Positions 18,525-27,710 are shown, counted from the first letter of the stretch. The stretch is 64,000 bases of DNA from Streptomyces sp. R44 (GCF_041053105.1 NZ_CP163444.1:2914001-2978000), one strand, 5' to 3'. The notes: generated by a model from the sequence alone, not told the origin. Numbers and translations: made by a program.

Positions 18525-18884
18525 TTATCCGGGGGGCCAGTTGAGACCGCGGCCGCCCAGCACGTGCGCGTGCGCGTGGAAGACGGTCTGGCCGGCGCCG
18601 GCGCCGGTGTTGAACACGATCCGGAAACCGCTGCCGTCGATCTTCTCCCGCTCGGCGATCTCGCCCGCCTCGCGCAGTATGTCGGCGGCGACGGTCGGCG
18701 CGGCGGCGGCGAGCGACGGGGCGTCGGGGTAGTGGACGCGCGGGATCACGAGGATGTGCGTGGGCGCCTGCGGGTTGATGTCGCGGAACGCGACGGTGGT
18801 CTCCGTCTCGCGCACGATCGTCGCCGGCACCTCCCCTTCCGCGATCTTGCAGAACAGGCAGTCGCTCTGCGGCTCTCCGGCCAT
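18525..18884 (-). CDS. HIT-family nucleotide hydrolase
   Basis: A 119-residue histidine-triad protein. It begins CLFCKIAEGEVPA, shows FRDINPQAPTHILVIPR in the middle and HAHAHVLGGRGL (the HxHxH triad) near the end. This branch hydrolyses purine phosphoramidates. CxxC at the N-terminus suggests the usual structural zinc. First gene of the HIT-rnz-deaminase set. Confidence 0.95.
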   Translation of the reverse strand: MAGEPQSDCLFCKIAEGEVPATIVRETETTVAFRDINPQAPTHILVIPRVHYPDAPSLAAAAPTVAADILREAGEIAEREKIDGSGFRIVFNTGAGAGQTVFHAHAHVLGGRGLNWPPG

Positions 18885-19015
18885 GTCCCGGACCTCCTCC
18901 GTCTGATGCCGATCACCGGCCGTGTACTGGCCGTGCCGTGACGATCAACTACCCGGTCATGCTATCCGCCGCCCCCGACCGCCGGTGGAAGCCGGCGGGA
19001 GCCTGTGGAAAACCC

Positions 19016-20110
19016 TCAGTCCTTCGGGACACGGCGGTTGAGCGCCGAGCGGCTCACCCAGTACGTGATGATCACGCCCCAGAACAGGGCCGTGCCGAGT
19101 GCGCTCACCGCTCCCGAGTCGAAGGCCCACAGGGCGAGCGAGGCGAGCGAGTAGAGCCCGAGGAGCCCGACGGCTCCGGCCATGAACAGCACGGGCCGGC
19201 AGTTGCGCGCCACGAGGAGCATCGGCCGGCGCAGCCGAGGCGGCACCCGGCGCGCCATCCACACGGCCCATCCGGTCCAGGCGCCGAGGATCACGGCGCC
19301 GCCGACCAGGAACGGGACGGCCGCGTCGGCCCAGGTCGCGGGGGTGGGGATCGCGGCGAGGGCGACGGCTGCGGCCAGGAAGCTCACGAGGGCGACCCAG
19401 CGGGCGCCCGCGACGGTGTTCCAGGCCATGGCCTCCAGGTTGTAGCGGGCCTTGCGGTCCTGGAGGTCGAGCGCGGCGGAGGCGACGAAGCCCTCGGCGG
19501 CCTGGGTCCAGGCACCGCGCCGGAACCAGCGCCGGCGCAGCCGCAGCAGCGACAGGTTGTTGTGGGCCTCGCTGCTCTGCGGGTTGAGGCGCAGGGTCGT
19601 CTCGTACGCGCGCTGAGCCGTGGCGTGGTCGCCGCGCCGCTGGGCGGTGAGGCCGACCAGGAAGTGGGCGGCGTCCTCCTCGGGCGCGAGGCCGACGGCG
19701 GTCCGCGCCGCCTCGTACGCCTCGACGGTACGCGCGGGCGTGCGGGCGTGCTCGGCGTGCTCGGCGAGGGCGGTGCCGAGCGCGTAGTGGGTGCCCCAGT
19801 GGTTCGGGGCGAGTTCGACGGCGTGCCGGGCGGTGGCCTCCGCCTCCTGGAACCGCCGGCCGGCGAGGAGGATGTGGACGCGCATCAGCCAGCCCCCGAG
19901 CAGCTCGGGCTCGGCGCGCAGCGCCTGGTCGACGGCGGTCAGGGCGGCGGCCCGGTCGCCGGCCCGGTGGTGGCAGCGGGCGAGCAGGACGAGCGCCTCG
20001 GCGTCCTCCGGTTCGGTCGCCAGGTGCCGGGCGACGAGCTCGCCGGCCTGCGCGTACCGCCCGGTCTCGTAGAGCGCCTCGGCGCGGGCGAGCGCGGTGG
20101 ACGCGGTCAC
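19016..20110 (-). CDS. TPR-repeat membrane protein
   Basis: A 364-residue protein. Residues about 1-215 carry five to six tetratricopeptide-like repeats (ALARAEALYETGRYAQAGEL, AEALVLLARCHHRAGDRAAA, SSEAHNNLSLLRLRRR), and the C-terminal part has four transmembrane helices (about 235-350). The GTG at 20110 overlaps the stop of the AAA+ gene (GTGA), so the two are translationally coupled and probably work together, for example as a membrane-docked adaptor for the ATPase. Function unknown. Confidence 0.8.
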   Translation of the reverse strand: MTASTALARAEALYETGRYAQAGELVARHLATEPEDAEALVLLARCHHRAGDRAAALTAVDQALRAEPELLGGWLMRVHILLAGRRFQEAEATARHAVELAPNHWGTHYALGTALAEHAEHARTPARTVEAYEAARTAVGLAPEEDAAHFLVGLTAQRRGDHATAQRAYETTLRLNPQSSEAHNNLSLLRLRRRWFRRGAWTQAAEGFVASAALDLQDRKARYNLEAMAWNTVAGARWVALVSFLAAAVALAAIPTPATWADAAVPFLVGGAVILGAWTGWAVWMARRVPPRLRRPMLLVARNCRPVLFMAGAVGLLGLYSLASLALWAFDSGAVSALGTALFWGVIITYWVSRSALNRRVPKD

Positions 20111-21381
20111 AGCTTGCGCTTCCGCTTGAGGTGGGCGAGGAGGTCGTCGTACAGGCCGCCCTCGTTGGCGAACATGGCGACGTTCCGGGCGGCGGCGAAC
20201 CACGGCTCCGTCGACGGCTTGATCTGCTTGGCCGCGCCGAGCAGGTCCTTGGTGGTGATCAGGCGTACGGAGCCGCTGCGGGCCGATTCGAGGAGGGCGG
20301 CCTCGGCGGCCGTCTCGCAGACATGGGCGAGGTCCGCGCCGGAGAAGTCCTCGGTGGCCTTCACGAGCTTGCCGAGGTCGACGGCCTCGATGGGGCGCTC
20401 CCGCAGGTGGTAGCGGAGGATCGACTCGCGGGCGGCGGCGTCCGGCGGCAGCACGAGCAGGGTGCGGTCGAGGCGACCGGGGCGGCGCAGCGCGATGTCC
20501 ACGTCCCAGGGCACGTTGGTGGCGGCGAGGACGAAGACGCCCTCGTTGCCGGCGCCGCTCGCGATGCCGTCGAGCTCGGTGAGGAGCTGGTTGACGACGT
20601 TGCGCAGGCCGCTGTGGTGGGTGCGGGAGCGCTTGGCGCCGAGGGCGTCCAGCTCGTCGAGGAAGACGACGCAGGGCGCCTGTCGGCGGGCGGTCTCGAA
20701 GATGTCGTGGATGTTCTTCTCGGAGGCCCCGATCCACATGTCGAGGACGTCGGAGAGCGAGACGGTGAGGAAGTTGGCGCCGAGCTCGCCCGCGACGGCC
20801 CGCGCGATGAAGGTCTTGCCGCAGCCGGGCGGGCCGTACAGGAGGAGGCCGCCGCGGAGCGACTTCCCGTACAGCCTGCGCAGTTCGGGGTTGCGCATGG
20901 GCGCGAGGAAGGCGGCCTCCAGGCGCTCCTTGACCTCCTCCATGCCGCCGACGTCGGCGAGGCGTACGGCCCCGGGGGCGTCGACGTCCCAGGCGGCGGC
21001 GTCCCCGGCGATCCCGTCGCCGCCGTCGGCCTGCGGGTCGTCGAGGAACCGGGGCCCGACGAGGTCCTGCACCTGCTGCTCGGCGGCGTCCCAGTCGAAG
21101 GAGGGGGCGGGCGCGGCGGGCGCGGGCCGCACCGGCTCCACGGTCTCTTCGGGAGCGGCCGCGGGCGCCGTCGCGGGCATCCCCATGGCCCGCACCATCA
21201 GCGCACGCGCCTCCGTGTCGCCCGGCGCGTGCTGGAGGGCGACGGCGGCCTCGGCGACGGCCTCGTCGTGGCGCCCTTCCGCGAGGAGGAGCTCGGCGAA
21301 GTGGAGGCGCAGGGGCACGTCACCGGGGGCGGCGGCCACGGCGGCGCGCAGACTGCGGATGAGAGGGGACTCGTCGGCCAT
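20107..21381 (-). CDS. AAA+ ATPase with N-terminal TPR-like region
   Basis: A 424-residue ATPase. Residues about 1-70 resemble TPR helices; a Pro/Ala-rich linker leads to an AAA+ module (about 150-395) with Walker A GPPGCGKT, Walker B VVFLDELDALG, sensor ATN and arginine finger region RRPGRLDRT. It resembles the classical FtsH/Cdc48-type AAA clade but has no protease domain. The ATG at 21381 begins MADESPLIRSL. Coupled to the TPR membrane protein gene downstream. Substrate unknown. Confidence 0.87.
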   Translation of the reverse strand: MADESPLIRSLRAAVAAAPGDVPLRLHFAELLLAEGRHDEAVAEAAVALQHAPGDTEARALMVRAMGMPATAPAAAPEETVEPVRPAPAAPAPSFDWDAAEQQVQDLVGPRFLDDPQADGGDGIAGDAAAWDVDAPGAVRLADVGGMEEVKERLEAAFLAPMRNPELRRLYGKSLRGGLLLYGPPGCGKTFIARAVAGELGANFLTVSLSDVLDMWIGASEKNIHDIFETARRQAPCVVFLDELDALGAKRSRTHHSGLRNVVNQLLTELDGIASGAGNEGVFVLAATNVPWDVDIALRRPGRLDRTLLVLPPDAAARESILRYHLRERPIEAVDLGKLVKATEDFSGADLAHVCETAAEAALLESARSGSVRLITTKDLLGAAKQIKPSTEPWFAAARNVAMFANEGGLYDDLLAHLKRKRKL

Positions 21382-21449
21382 GCGGGTCAGCCTAAGGAGC
21401 GTCCGGGGGCCGGTGTCCACCGGGTCGGCGGCCGCGTAGGCTCCGCCGG

Positions 21450-21836
21450 ATGAGACGGGAAGGCGCACCGCGCAGGCTGACCGTGGACGGCACCGTGTGG
21501 CTGTGGAACGTCCGGCACCGGCACCCCGACTGCCGGACGGTGCTCTCCCTGCGCCGCGCGGAGCACCCCCACGCGCAGCTCCGCCTCGTCTTCCGGGAGG
21601 GCCCGGGCCGCATCGTGGCCGGATACCCCTTCGGCCTGGGCGACGTGGCCTCGGCCGACGGCGACGTCCTGAACCTGAACAAGCCGGGTGTCGTACGCCG
21701 TTTCCTGGCGGAGGCCGCGGCCCGCGGCCTCCTCCCCGCCGCGCACGGTGTCCACGAGGAGGACGCCTGGCCCCTCTACGACACCGTGACGGAAGCGGAG
21801 CGGAAGCTGGCGCCTGATCCGAAGGACAGGCCTTAG
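21450..21836 (+). CDS. Conserved protein of unknown function
   Basis: A 128-residue cytosolic protein that I do not recognise as a named family. It begins MRREGAPRRLTVDGTVWLWN and is rich in Trp, His and Arg; no signal peptide or metal motif is evident. It is divergent from the AAA+ gene (68 bp apart), and its TAG stop interlocks with the TAA stop of rsmE on the other strand (shared TTAG), so the genes converge without spacing. Confidence 0.7.
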   Translation: MRREGAPRRLTVDGTVWLWNVRHRHPDCRTVLSLRRAEHPHAQLRLVFREGPGRIVAGYPFGLGDVASADGDVLNLNKPGVVRRFLAEAAARGLLPAAHGVHEEDAWPLYDTVTEAERKLAPDPKDRP

Positions 21837-22576
21837 CTCCAGCGGCCCGTGCGCCCCAGGACCAGGGCCGTGGCCGCCGTACCGGCCGTCGACGTGCGCA
21901 GGACGCTGCGGCCGAGGCGGTACGGCTTCGCCCCGGCGGCCTCGAAGGCGGCGAGCTCGTCCGGGGAGACCCCGCCCTCGGGGCCGACGACGAGCACGAT
22001 CGAGCCCTTGGCCGGGAGTTCGGCGGTGGCGAGGGCGCCGCTGGGGTGGTCGCGGTCCTCGTGCAGGACGGCCGCGAAGTCCGCGTCCGCGAGGAGTGCG
22101 GCGGCCTGCTTGGTCGTCATGAGGTCGGCGACCTCGGGGAAGCGGGTACGGCGCGACTGCTTGCCGGCCTCGCGCGCGGTGGAACGCCACTTGGCGAGCG
22201 CCTTGAGGCCCCGGTCGCCCTTCCACTGGGTGATGCAGCGGGAGGCGGCCCAGGGCACGATCGCGTCCACGCCGGTCTCCGTCATGGTCTCGACGGCGAG
22301 TTCGCCCCGGTCGCCCTTGGGCAGGGCCTGGACGACCGTGATGCGCGGCTCCTCCTCGGGGTCCTCGTGGACCTCGTCGACCCGCACGGTGAGCTCGTCG
22401 CGGCCCTCGGCGGAGACCACCACGCACGCGGCCCAGCGACCCCGCCCGTCGGCGAGCACGAGCTCCTCCCCGGCCCGCAGCCGCTTCACGGAGACGGCGT
22501 GCCGTCCCTCGGGCCCGTCCAGGAGGAAACTCCCGGCACCGGGGACGGTGTCGACGACGAAGACGGGTGCGGTCAT
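21833..22576 (-). CDS. rsmE: 16S rRNA m3U1498 methyltransferase RsmE
   Basis: A 247-residue SPOUT-class methyltransferase acting on U1498 of 16S rRNA. The AdoMet-binding knot is seen as VGPEGGVSPDELAAF and LGRSVLRTSTAG; a PUA-like N-terminal domain includes the segments LDGPEGRHAVSVKRLR and GEELVLADGRG. The ATG at 22576 overlaps the stop of the nitronate monooxygenase gene (ATGA). Confidence 0.96.
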   Translation of the reverse strand: MTAPVFVVDTVPGAGSFLLDGPEGRHAVSVKRLRAGEELVLADGRGRWAACVVVSAEGRDELTVRVDEVHEDPEEEPRITVVQALPKGDRGELAVETMTETGVDAIVPWAASRCITQWKGDRGLKALAKWRSTAREAGKQSRRTRFPEVADLMTTKQAAALLADADFAAVLHEDRDHPSGALATAELPAKGSIVLVVGPEGGVSPDELAAFEAAGAKPYRLGRSVLRTSTAGTAATALVLGRTGRWS

Positions 22577-23664
22577 GAGGCGCTCCTGGGGGCGAGCCCG
22601 GAAAGGTCGGAGAGGGCGGTGTCGAGTTCGGCGGCCAGCACCTCGACCAGCTGCCCGGCGGGGAGTTCGCGGGCGAGGCGGTGGCCCTGGCCGGCCCACA
22701 GGGCCATGCCCTGGGCGTCGCCCGCGGTGGCCGCGGCCTTGCGGAGCGGGGCGGTGAGGTGGTGGATCTCGGGGTAGGCGGCAGGGGCGTACGGCCCGTG
22801 CTCGCGCAGGAAGCGGTTGACGAGGCCGCGCGCCGGGCGCCCGGAGAAGGCCCGGGTGAGGGCGGTCCGGGTGAACAGCGGGTCCGTCAGGGCCTGCTTG
22901 TGCAGGGGGTGGGCGCCCGACTCGGGGCAGCGGAGGAAGGCGGTGCCGAGCTGGGCCGCGTCCGCGCCGGCGGCGAGGGCGGCGGCGATCTGCGCGCCGC
23001 GCATGATGCCCCCGGCGGCGACGATCGGCAGCGCGACGGCCTCGCGGACCTGGGTGACGAGGGTGAGGAGCCCGGTGCCGGAGGCGTCTTCGTCGGCCGG
23101 GTCGTCGCGGTACGTGCCCTGGTGTCCGCCGGCCTCGACGCCCTGGACGCAGACGGCGTCCGCGCCGGCGCGCTGCGCGGCGAGGGCCTCGTCGGCGGAG
23201 GTGACGGTGACGATCGTGTACGTACCGACGCGATCGAAGGCGTGGAACGTCTCGCGGGCGGGACAGCCGAAGGTGAAGGAGACGACGGGGACCGGGTCCT
23301 CCAGGAGGATGGCCAGCTTGGCGTCGTACGCGTCGTCGCGGGAGTCGTCGGTCTCGCCGAGCGGGGTGTCGTACCAGGTGGCCTCGCCGGCCAGCTGGTG
23401 GCGGTAGACCTCGACGGCGGCGGGGTCGGCGGGCCGGCCGTCCTGCGGCATGAAGAGGTTGACACCGAAGGGGCGTGCGGTCAGCCCGCGGACCTGTTTG
23501 ATCTCCTGGTACAGGCCGCCGGCCGTCTTGTACCCGGCGGCGAGGAACCCGAGCGCCCCGGCCTCGCAGACGGCTCCGACGAGCTCGGGACAGGAGGCGC
23601 CACCCGCCATGGGGGCCTGCACGATCGGAAACCGAGAGAGATCGTTCAGTGCGGTGGTGGACAT
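22573..23664 (-). CDS. Nitronate monooxygenase
   Basis: A 363-residue FMN-dependent enzyme of the 2-nitropropane dioxygenase family, which oxidises alkyl nitronates such as propionate 3-nitronate. Visible motifs are IVQAPMAGGASCPEL at the N-terminus, GVEAGGHQGTY, and the phosphate-binding LPIVAAGGIMRG and AQLGTAFLRCPESG. It lies between dnaJ and rsmE, with a terminator in front that separates it from dnaJ. Confidence 0.92.
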   Translation of the reverse strand: MSTTALNDLSRFPIVQAPMAGGASCPELVGAVCEAGALGFLAAGYKTAGGLYQEIKQVRGLTARPFGVNLFMPQDGRPADPAAVEVYRHQLAGEATWYDTPLGETDDSRDDAYDAKLAILLEDPVPVVSFTFGCPARETFHAFDRVGTYTIVTVTSADEALAAQRAGADAVCVQGVEAGGHQGTYRDDPADEDASGTGLLTLVTQVREAVALPIVAAGGIMRGAQIAAALAAGADAAQLGTAFLRCPESGAHPLHKQALTDPLFTRTALTRAFSGRPARGLVNRFLREHGPYAPAAYPEIHHLTAPLRKAAATAGDAQGMALWAGQGHRLARELPAGQLVEVLAAELDTALSDLSGLAPRSAS

Positions 23665-23703
23665 ATGGGCATCGTGTCATGCGCGGGGCGAGACACGACA
23701 AAG

Positions 23704-23727
23704 GGGGCGGCACCGGAGTGCCGCCCC
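23704..23727 (-). terminator. Terminator of the hrcA-dnaJ transcript
   Basis: A perfect 10-bp stem, GGGGCGGCAC (23704-23713) with GTGCCGCCCC (23718-23727), closed by a 4-nt loop that reads TCCG on the transcribed strand. CCTTTGTCG follows. It lies beyond dnaJ and before the nitronate monooxygenase start. Confidence 0.75.
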
Positions 23728-23741
23728 TCGTCCGGACTCAG

Positions 23742-23897
23742 CGCCCGTTGAACGCGTCCTTGAGCCGCGAGAACAAGCCCTGCTGCCCCGGCTGACTGTG
23801 CTGACCCGGGGGGACGACCCCCGGACCCCCAGCCGAGCGCCTACCGCCCGTTGAACGCGTCCTTGAGCCGCGAGAACAAGCCCTGCTGCCCCGGCTG
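23742..23897. repeat. 53-bp direct repeat duplicating the 3' end of dnaJ
   Basis: Two perfect 53-bp copies, 23742-23794 and 23845-23897, spaced 103 bp start to start. The second copy codes for the C-terminal residues of DnaJ (QPGQQGLFSRLKDAFNGR). The first, downstream of the dnaJ stop, would encode the same peptide followed by TGA, but is shifted by one base relative to the dnaJ frame. It is a relic of a recent tandem duplication. Confidence 0.95.
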
Positions 23898-24977
23898 GAA
23901 CTGCCCCGTGGGCCGCTCCTCGCCGCGCAGCTTGGCCAGTTCGCGCAGCAGGCGCTCCTGCTCGGCGTCGAGCTTGCTCGGGGTCGTCACCTCGACGTGC
24001 ACGATCAGGTCGCCCCGGCCGTTGCCCCGCAGGTGCGTGACGCCGCGCCCGTGCAGCGGGATCGACTGGCCGGACTGGGTGCCCGGGCGGATGTCGATCT
24101 CCTCGACGCCGTCGAGGGTCTGCAGCGGCACCTTCGTGCCGAGCGCGCCCGCCGTCATCGGGATGGTGACCGTGCAGTGCAGGTCGTCGCCGCGCCGCTG
24201 GAAGACCTCGTGCGGGGTCTCGTGGATCTCGACGTACAGGTCGCCGGCGGGGCCGCCGCCGGGGCCGACCTCGCCCTCGCCCGCGAGCTGGATGCGGGTG
24301 CCGTTGTCGACACCGGCCGGGATCTTGACCGTGAGCGTACGGCGCGACCGCACGCGGCCGTCACCGGCGCACTCGGGGCACGGGGTCGGGACGACGGTGC
24401 CGAAGCCCTGGCACTGCGGGCAGGGGCGGGAGGTCATGACCTGGCCGAGGAACGACCGGGTGACCTGGGAGACCTCGCCGCGACCGCGGCACATGTCACA
24501 GGTCTGCGCGGAGGTGCCGGGCGCGGCGCCCTCACCCGAACAGGTGGTGCAGACGACCGCCGTGTCGACCTGGATGTCCTTCGTCGTGCCGAAGGCCGCC
24601 TCGTTGAGGTCGATCTCCAGACGGATCATGGCGTCCTGGCCGCGGCGGGTGCGCGAGCGCGGGCCGCGCTGCGAGGCCGTGCCGAAGAAGGCGTCCATGA
24701 TGTCGGAGAAGTTGCCGAAGCCGCCGGCACCGAAGCCGCCCGCACCGCCTCCGCCGGAGGCCGAGAGCGGGTCGCCGCCGAGGTCGTAGACCTGCTTCTT
24801 CTGCGGGTCCGAGAGGACCTCGTAGGCGGCGTTGATCTCCTTGAAGCGTTCCTGCGTCTTCGGATCGGGATTGACGTCCGGGTGCAGCTCGCGCGCGAGC
24901 CTCCGGAACGCCTTCTTGATCTCGTCCTGGGACGCGTCGCGGCGCACGCCGAGTACGGCGTAGTAGTCCGTGGCCAC
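23841..24977 (-). CDS. dnaJ: Chaperone protein DnaJ (HrcA-linked copy)
   Basis: A 378-residue Hsp40 co-chaperone that stimulates DnaK. It has the J domain with HPDVNPDP (HPD), a Gly/Phe-rich stretch (GGGGAGGFGAGGFGNF), four zinc modules (CTTCSGEG, CDMCRGRG, CPQCQGFG, CPECAGDG) and the C-terminal substrate domain. It follows hrcA directly with no gap, under a CIRCE-controlled transcript; this corresponds to the second dnaJ of streptomycetes. The last 18 codons exist again downstream as an out-of-frame relic. Confidence 0.97.
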   Translation of the reverse strand: MATDYYAVLGVRRDASQDEIKKAFRRLARELHPDVNPDPKTQERFKEINAAYEVLSDPQKKQVYDLGGDPLSASGGGGAGGFGAGGFGNFSDIMDAFFGTASQRGPRSRTRRGQDAMIRLEIDLNEAAFGTTKDIQVDTAVVCTTCSGEGAAPGTSAQTCDMCRGRGEVSQVTRSFLGQVMTSRPCPQCQGFGTVVPTPCPECAGDGRVRSRRTLTVKIPAGVDNGTRIQLAGEGEVGPGGGPAGDLYVEIHETPHEVFQRRGDDLHCTVTIPMTAGALGTKVPLQTLDGVEEIDIRPGTQSGQSIPLHGRGVTHLRGNGRGDLIVHVEVTTPSKLDAEQERLLRELAKLRGEERPTGQFQPGQQGLFSRLKDAFNGR

Positions 24978-25997
24978 TTACGACTCCGCCAGGATCTGTC
25001 CGACGTAACGTGCCACTGCGCGTACCGCTCCCATCGTTCCGGGGTAGTCCATGCGGGTCGGTCCGACCACGCCGAGTTTGGCGACTGCCTCGCCGCCCGA
25101 ACCGTAGCCGACCGAGACGACGGACGTGGAGCTCAGCCCCTCGTGGGCGTTCTCGTGCCCGATGCGTACGGTCATGCCCGATTCCTTGGCCTCGCCGAGC
25201 AGCTTGAGGAGCACGACCTGCTCCTCCAGAGCTTCCAGGACGGGCCTGATCATCAGGGGGAAGTCGTGTCCGAAGCGGGTGAGATTGGCGGTGCCGCCGA
25301 TCATCAGCCGCTCCTCGTGCTCCTCGACGAGCGTTTCGAGGAGGGTCGCGAGCACGGTCGAGACCGTGGCGCGGTCCTCGGCCTCCTCGAAGGACTCGGG
25401 GAGGTCCTGCACCAGCTGCGGCACGTCGGCGAACCGGCGGCCGACGACCCGGCTGTTGAGCCGGGCCCGGAGATCGGCGAGGGAGGTCTCGCCGAAGGGT
25501 GCGGGGCAGTCGACGACGCGCTGCTCCACCCGGCCGGTGTCGGTGATGAGGACGAGCATCAGGCGGGCGGGGGCCAGCGAGAGCAGCTCCACGTGCCGGA
25601 CGGTCGAGCGGGTCAGCGAGGGGTACTGGACGACGGCGACCTGGCGGGTCAGCTGGGCGAGCAGTCGTACCGTACGGCCCACGACGTCGTCGAGGTCGAC
25701 CGCGCCGTCGAGGAAGTTGTGGATGGCCCGCCGCTCGGGCGTCGACAGCGGCTTGACGCCGGCGAGCCGGTCGACGAAGAGCCGGTAGCCCTTGTCGGTG
25801 GGAATGCGCCCGGCGCTGGTGTGAGGCTGGGCGATGTAGCCCTCCTCCTCCAGCACGGCCATGTCGTTGCGCACGGTGGCGGGCGACACGCCGAGCTTGT
25901 GGCGCTCGGTGAGCGCCTTGGAGCCCACGGGCTCCTCCGTCCCGACGTAGTCCTGGACGATGGCGCGCAGGACCTCGAGTCTGCGTTCGCTGAGCAT
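24978..25997 (-). CDS. hrcA: Heat-inducible repressor HrcA
   Basis: A 339-residue repressor that binds CIRCE operators, with GroEL-dependent activity in other bacteria. The winged-helix region is [20 protein letters not shown] followed by [20 protein letters not shown] site lies 46 bp upstream of the start, showing autoregulation. The stop is immediately followed by the dnaJ start. Confidence 0.97.
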   Translation of the reverse strand: MLSERRLEVLRAIVQDYVGTEEPVGSKALTERHKLGVSPATVRNDMAVLEEEGYIAQPHTSAGRIPTDKGYRLFVDRLAGVKPLSTPERRAIHNFLDGAVDLDDVVGRTVRLLAQLTRQVAVVQYPSLTRSTVRHVELLSLAPARLMLVLITDTGRVEQRVVDCPAPFGETSLADLRARLNSRVVGRRFADVPQLVQDLPESFEEAEDRATVSTVLATLLETLVEEHEERLMIGGTANLTRFGHDFPLMIRPVLEALEEQVVLLKLLGEAKESGMTVRIGHENAHEGLSSTSVVSVGYGSGGEAVAKLGVVGPTRMDYPGTMGAVRAVARYVGQILAES

Positions 25998-26042
25998 CGT
26001 GGCGCACCTCCAGCTGTCGTCGTCGTTCCGGTTGCTCCGCTT

Positions 26043-26069
26043 TTGGCACTCGCCCTGTCCGAGTGCCAG
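26043..26069 (-). promoter_or_regulatory. CIRCE operator for hrcA-dnaJ
   Basis: TTGGCACTC-N9-GAGTGCCAG, close to the consensus TTAGCACTC-N9-GAGTGCTAA, with 8-bp perfect arms (TGGCACTC/GAGTGCCA). It sits between the hrcA promoter and start codon, the position expected for HrcA autorepression. Confidence 0.95.
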
Positions 26070-26082
26070 CGATCCCCCGGCC

Positions 26083-26113
26083 AGTGTACGGCGGCGGGCA
26101 TCGCTCCTGGCAA
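26083..26113 (-). promoter_or_regulatory. Candidate housekeeping promoter of hrcA
   Basis: On the minus strand TTGCCA (26113-26108) and TACACT (26088-26083) are separated by 19 bp. Transcription would begin near 26076, placing the CIRCE site just downstream of the start point. Confidence 0.5.
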
Positions 26114-26146
26114 GGAGGCGGCGCCCGCACCGGTTAGCGTCGCCCC

Positions 26147-26875
26147 ATGGACGTGGATTGGGAAGCGTACGGATGGGAGCGGCTCGCGGACGGGGTGGGC
26201 CGGCGACGGCTGCCCGGCTGGGACGCCACGGTGGGGCTGGTCCTGGGCTCGCAGGGGGTGCTGCTGTACGACACGGGGTCCTCGCTGGCGGAGGGCGCGG
26301 AGCTGCGGACCCAGGTGGCGGAACTCACGGGCGGCCGGAAGGTGACACACATCGCACTCAGCCACCCCCACTTCGACCACATCCTCGGCACTGCGGTCTT
26401 CGCGGGCGCGGAGGTCTTCGGCGCGGTGGGCTCGGACGACCTCCTGAGCGGGGCGCGGGCCCGGGAGGAGCTGTACGGGGACGCGGTACGGCAAGGGGTC
26501 GATCCGCGGGTGGCGACGGAGGCGACGGACGTCCTGGTGGCGCCGCGGCACCTGGTCTCGGGCGAATGGACGCTCGACCTGGGCGACCGCCAGGTCCTCC
26601 TGGCGAACGTGGGCCCGGGCCACACGGGCCACGACCTGGCGCTCTGCGTCCCGGGCACGCGGGAGGTCGTCTTCTGCGGCGACCTGGTGGAGGAGTCGGG
26701 CGAGCCGCAGGCGGGCCCGGACGCGATCCCGTCCCGCTGGCCGGACGCCCTGGACCGGCTGCTCGCGCTGGGCGGCGAGGAGGCGGCGTACGTACCGGGG
26801 CACGGCGCGGTGGTGGACGCCACGTTCGTGCGGGCACAGCGCGATGAACTGGCACGCCGCTTCGAGGTGTCGTAG
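26147..26875 (+). CDS. Metallo-beta-lactamase-fold hydrolase
   Basis: A 242-residue zinc hydrolase. Metal motif is [10 protein letters not shown] (H-x-H-x-D-H) with further ligands at GPGHTGHD and [11 protein letters not shown] and a final PGHGAVVD. No leader peptide. The family covers glyoxalase II-like thioesterases, lactonases and others, so the substrate cannot be named. Divergent from hrcA; 10 bp from the DUF3097 gene downstream. Confidence 0.88.
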   Translation: MDVDWEAYGWERLADGVGRRRLPGWDATVGLVLGSQGVLLYDTGSSLAEGAELRTQVAELTGGRKVTHIALSHPHFDHILGTAVFAGAEVFGAVGSDDLLSGARAREELYGDAVRQGVDPRVATEATDVLVAPRHLVSGEWTLDLGDRQVLLANVGPGHTGHDLALCVPGTREVVFCGDLVEESGEPQAGPDAIPSRWPDALDRLLALGGEEAAYVPGHGAVVDATFVRAQRDELARRFEVS

Positions 26876-26885
26876 CGTCGCCCGA

Positions 26886-27689
26886 ATGCGCAGCTACAAC
26901 CCGGATCTGACACCGCCTTGGAAGAAGTCGGCGCCCGTCCCGGAGGTCCCGGCGGACCCCGATCTGGTCGTGGAGGAGGTCACCACGGGCTTCTGCGGGG
27001 CGGTGATCCGCTGCGAGGCGGGCACGGTGACCCTGGAGGACCGCTTCGGAAAGCACCGGGTCTTCCCGCTGGAGCCGCGCGGCTTCCTCCTGGAGGGCAG
27101 GGTCGTGACCCTGGTCCGCCCGGTGTCGGGCCCGTCCCGCCCCACCCGTACGGCCTCCGGCTCGGTCGCCGTGCCGGGCGCACGCGCGCGCGTGGCGCGG
27201 GCGGGCCGGATCTACGTCGAGGGCCGGCACGACGCGGAGCTCGTCGAGCGGGTCTGGGGCGACGACCTGCGGATCGAGGGCGTGGTCGTGGAGTACCTGG
27301 AGGGCGTCGACGACCTCCCCGCGATCGTCGCGGAGTTCGGACCGGGGCCGGACGCCCGGCTCGGCGTCCTGGTGGACCACCTGGTGCCGGGCTCGAAGGA
27401 GTCGCGGATCGCCGCCCGGGTGACGTCCCCGGACGTCCTGGTCGTCGGCCACCCGTACATCGACGTCTGGGAGGCCGTGAAACCGTCCTCCCTGGGCATC
27501 CCGGCCTGGCCGGCGGTCCCCAGGGGCCAGGACTGGAAGACGGGCGTCTGCCGCGCCCTCGGCTGGCCCTCGGACAACACGGGCGCGGTCTGGCAGGCGA
27601 TCCTCAAGCGCGTGACGTCCTACAAGGACCTGGAACCGGAGCTCCTGGGCCGCGTCGAGGAACTGATCGACTTCGTGACGGCGCCGTAG
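26886..27689 (+). CDS. DUF3097 family protein
   Basis: A 267-residue actinobacterial protein of the DUF3097 family. A small N-terminal beta domain (VVEEVTTGFCGAVIRCEAG) is followed by a region with RIYVEGRHDAELVERVWG, EYLEGVDDLP and VLVVGHPYIDVWEAVKP. The conserved acidic residues in that order resemble a Toprim-like fold, which would suggest nucleic-acid strand chemistry, but this is inference. Start at 26886 chosen because the family begins MRSYNPDL. Cotranscribed with the metallohydrolase; both lie beside hrcA. Confidence 0.85.
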   Translation: MRSYNPDLTPPWKKSAPVPEVPADPDLVVEEVTTGFCGAVIRCEAGTVTLEDRFGKHRVFPLEPRGFLLEGRVVTLVRPVSGPSRPTRTASGSVAVPGARARVARAGRIYVEGRHDAELVERVWGDDLRIEGVVVEYLEGVDDLPAIVAEFGPGPDARLGVLVDHLVPGSKESRIAARVTSPDVLVVGHPYIDVWEAVKPSSLGIPAWPAVPRGQDWKTGVCRALGWPSDNTGAVWQAILKRVTSYKDLEPELLGRVEELIDFVTAP

Positions 27690-27710
27690 CGCGGGCCGGT
27701 GGTGCGCGGC

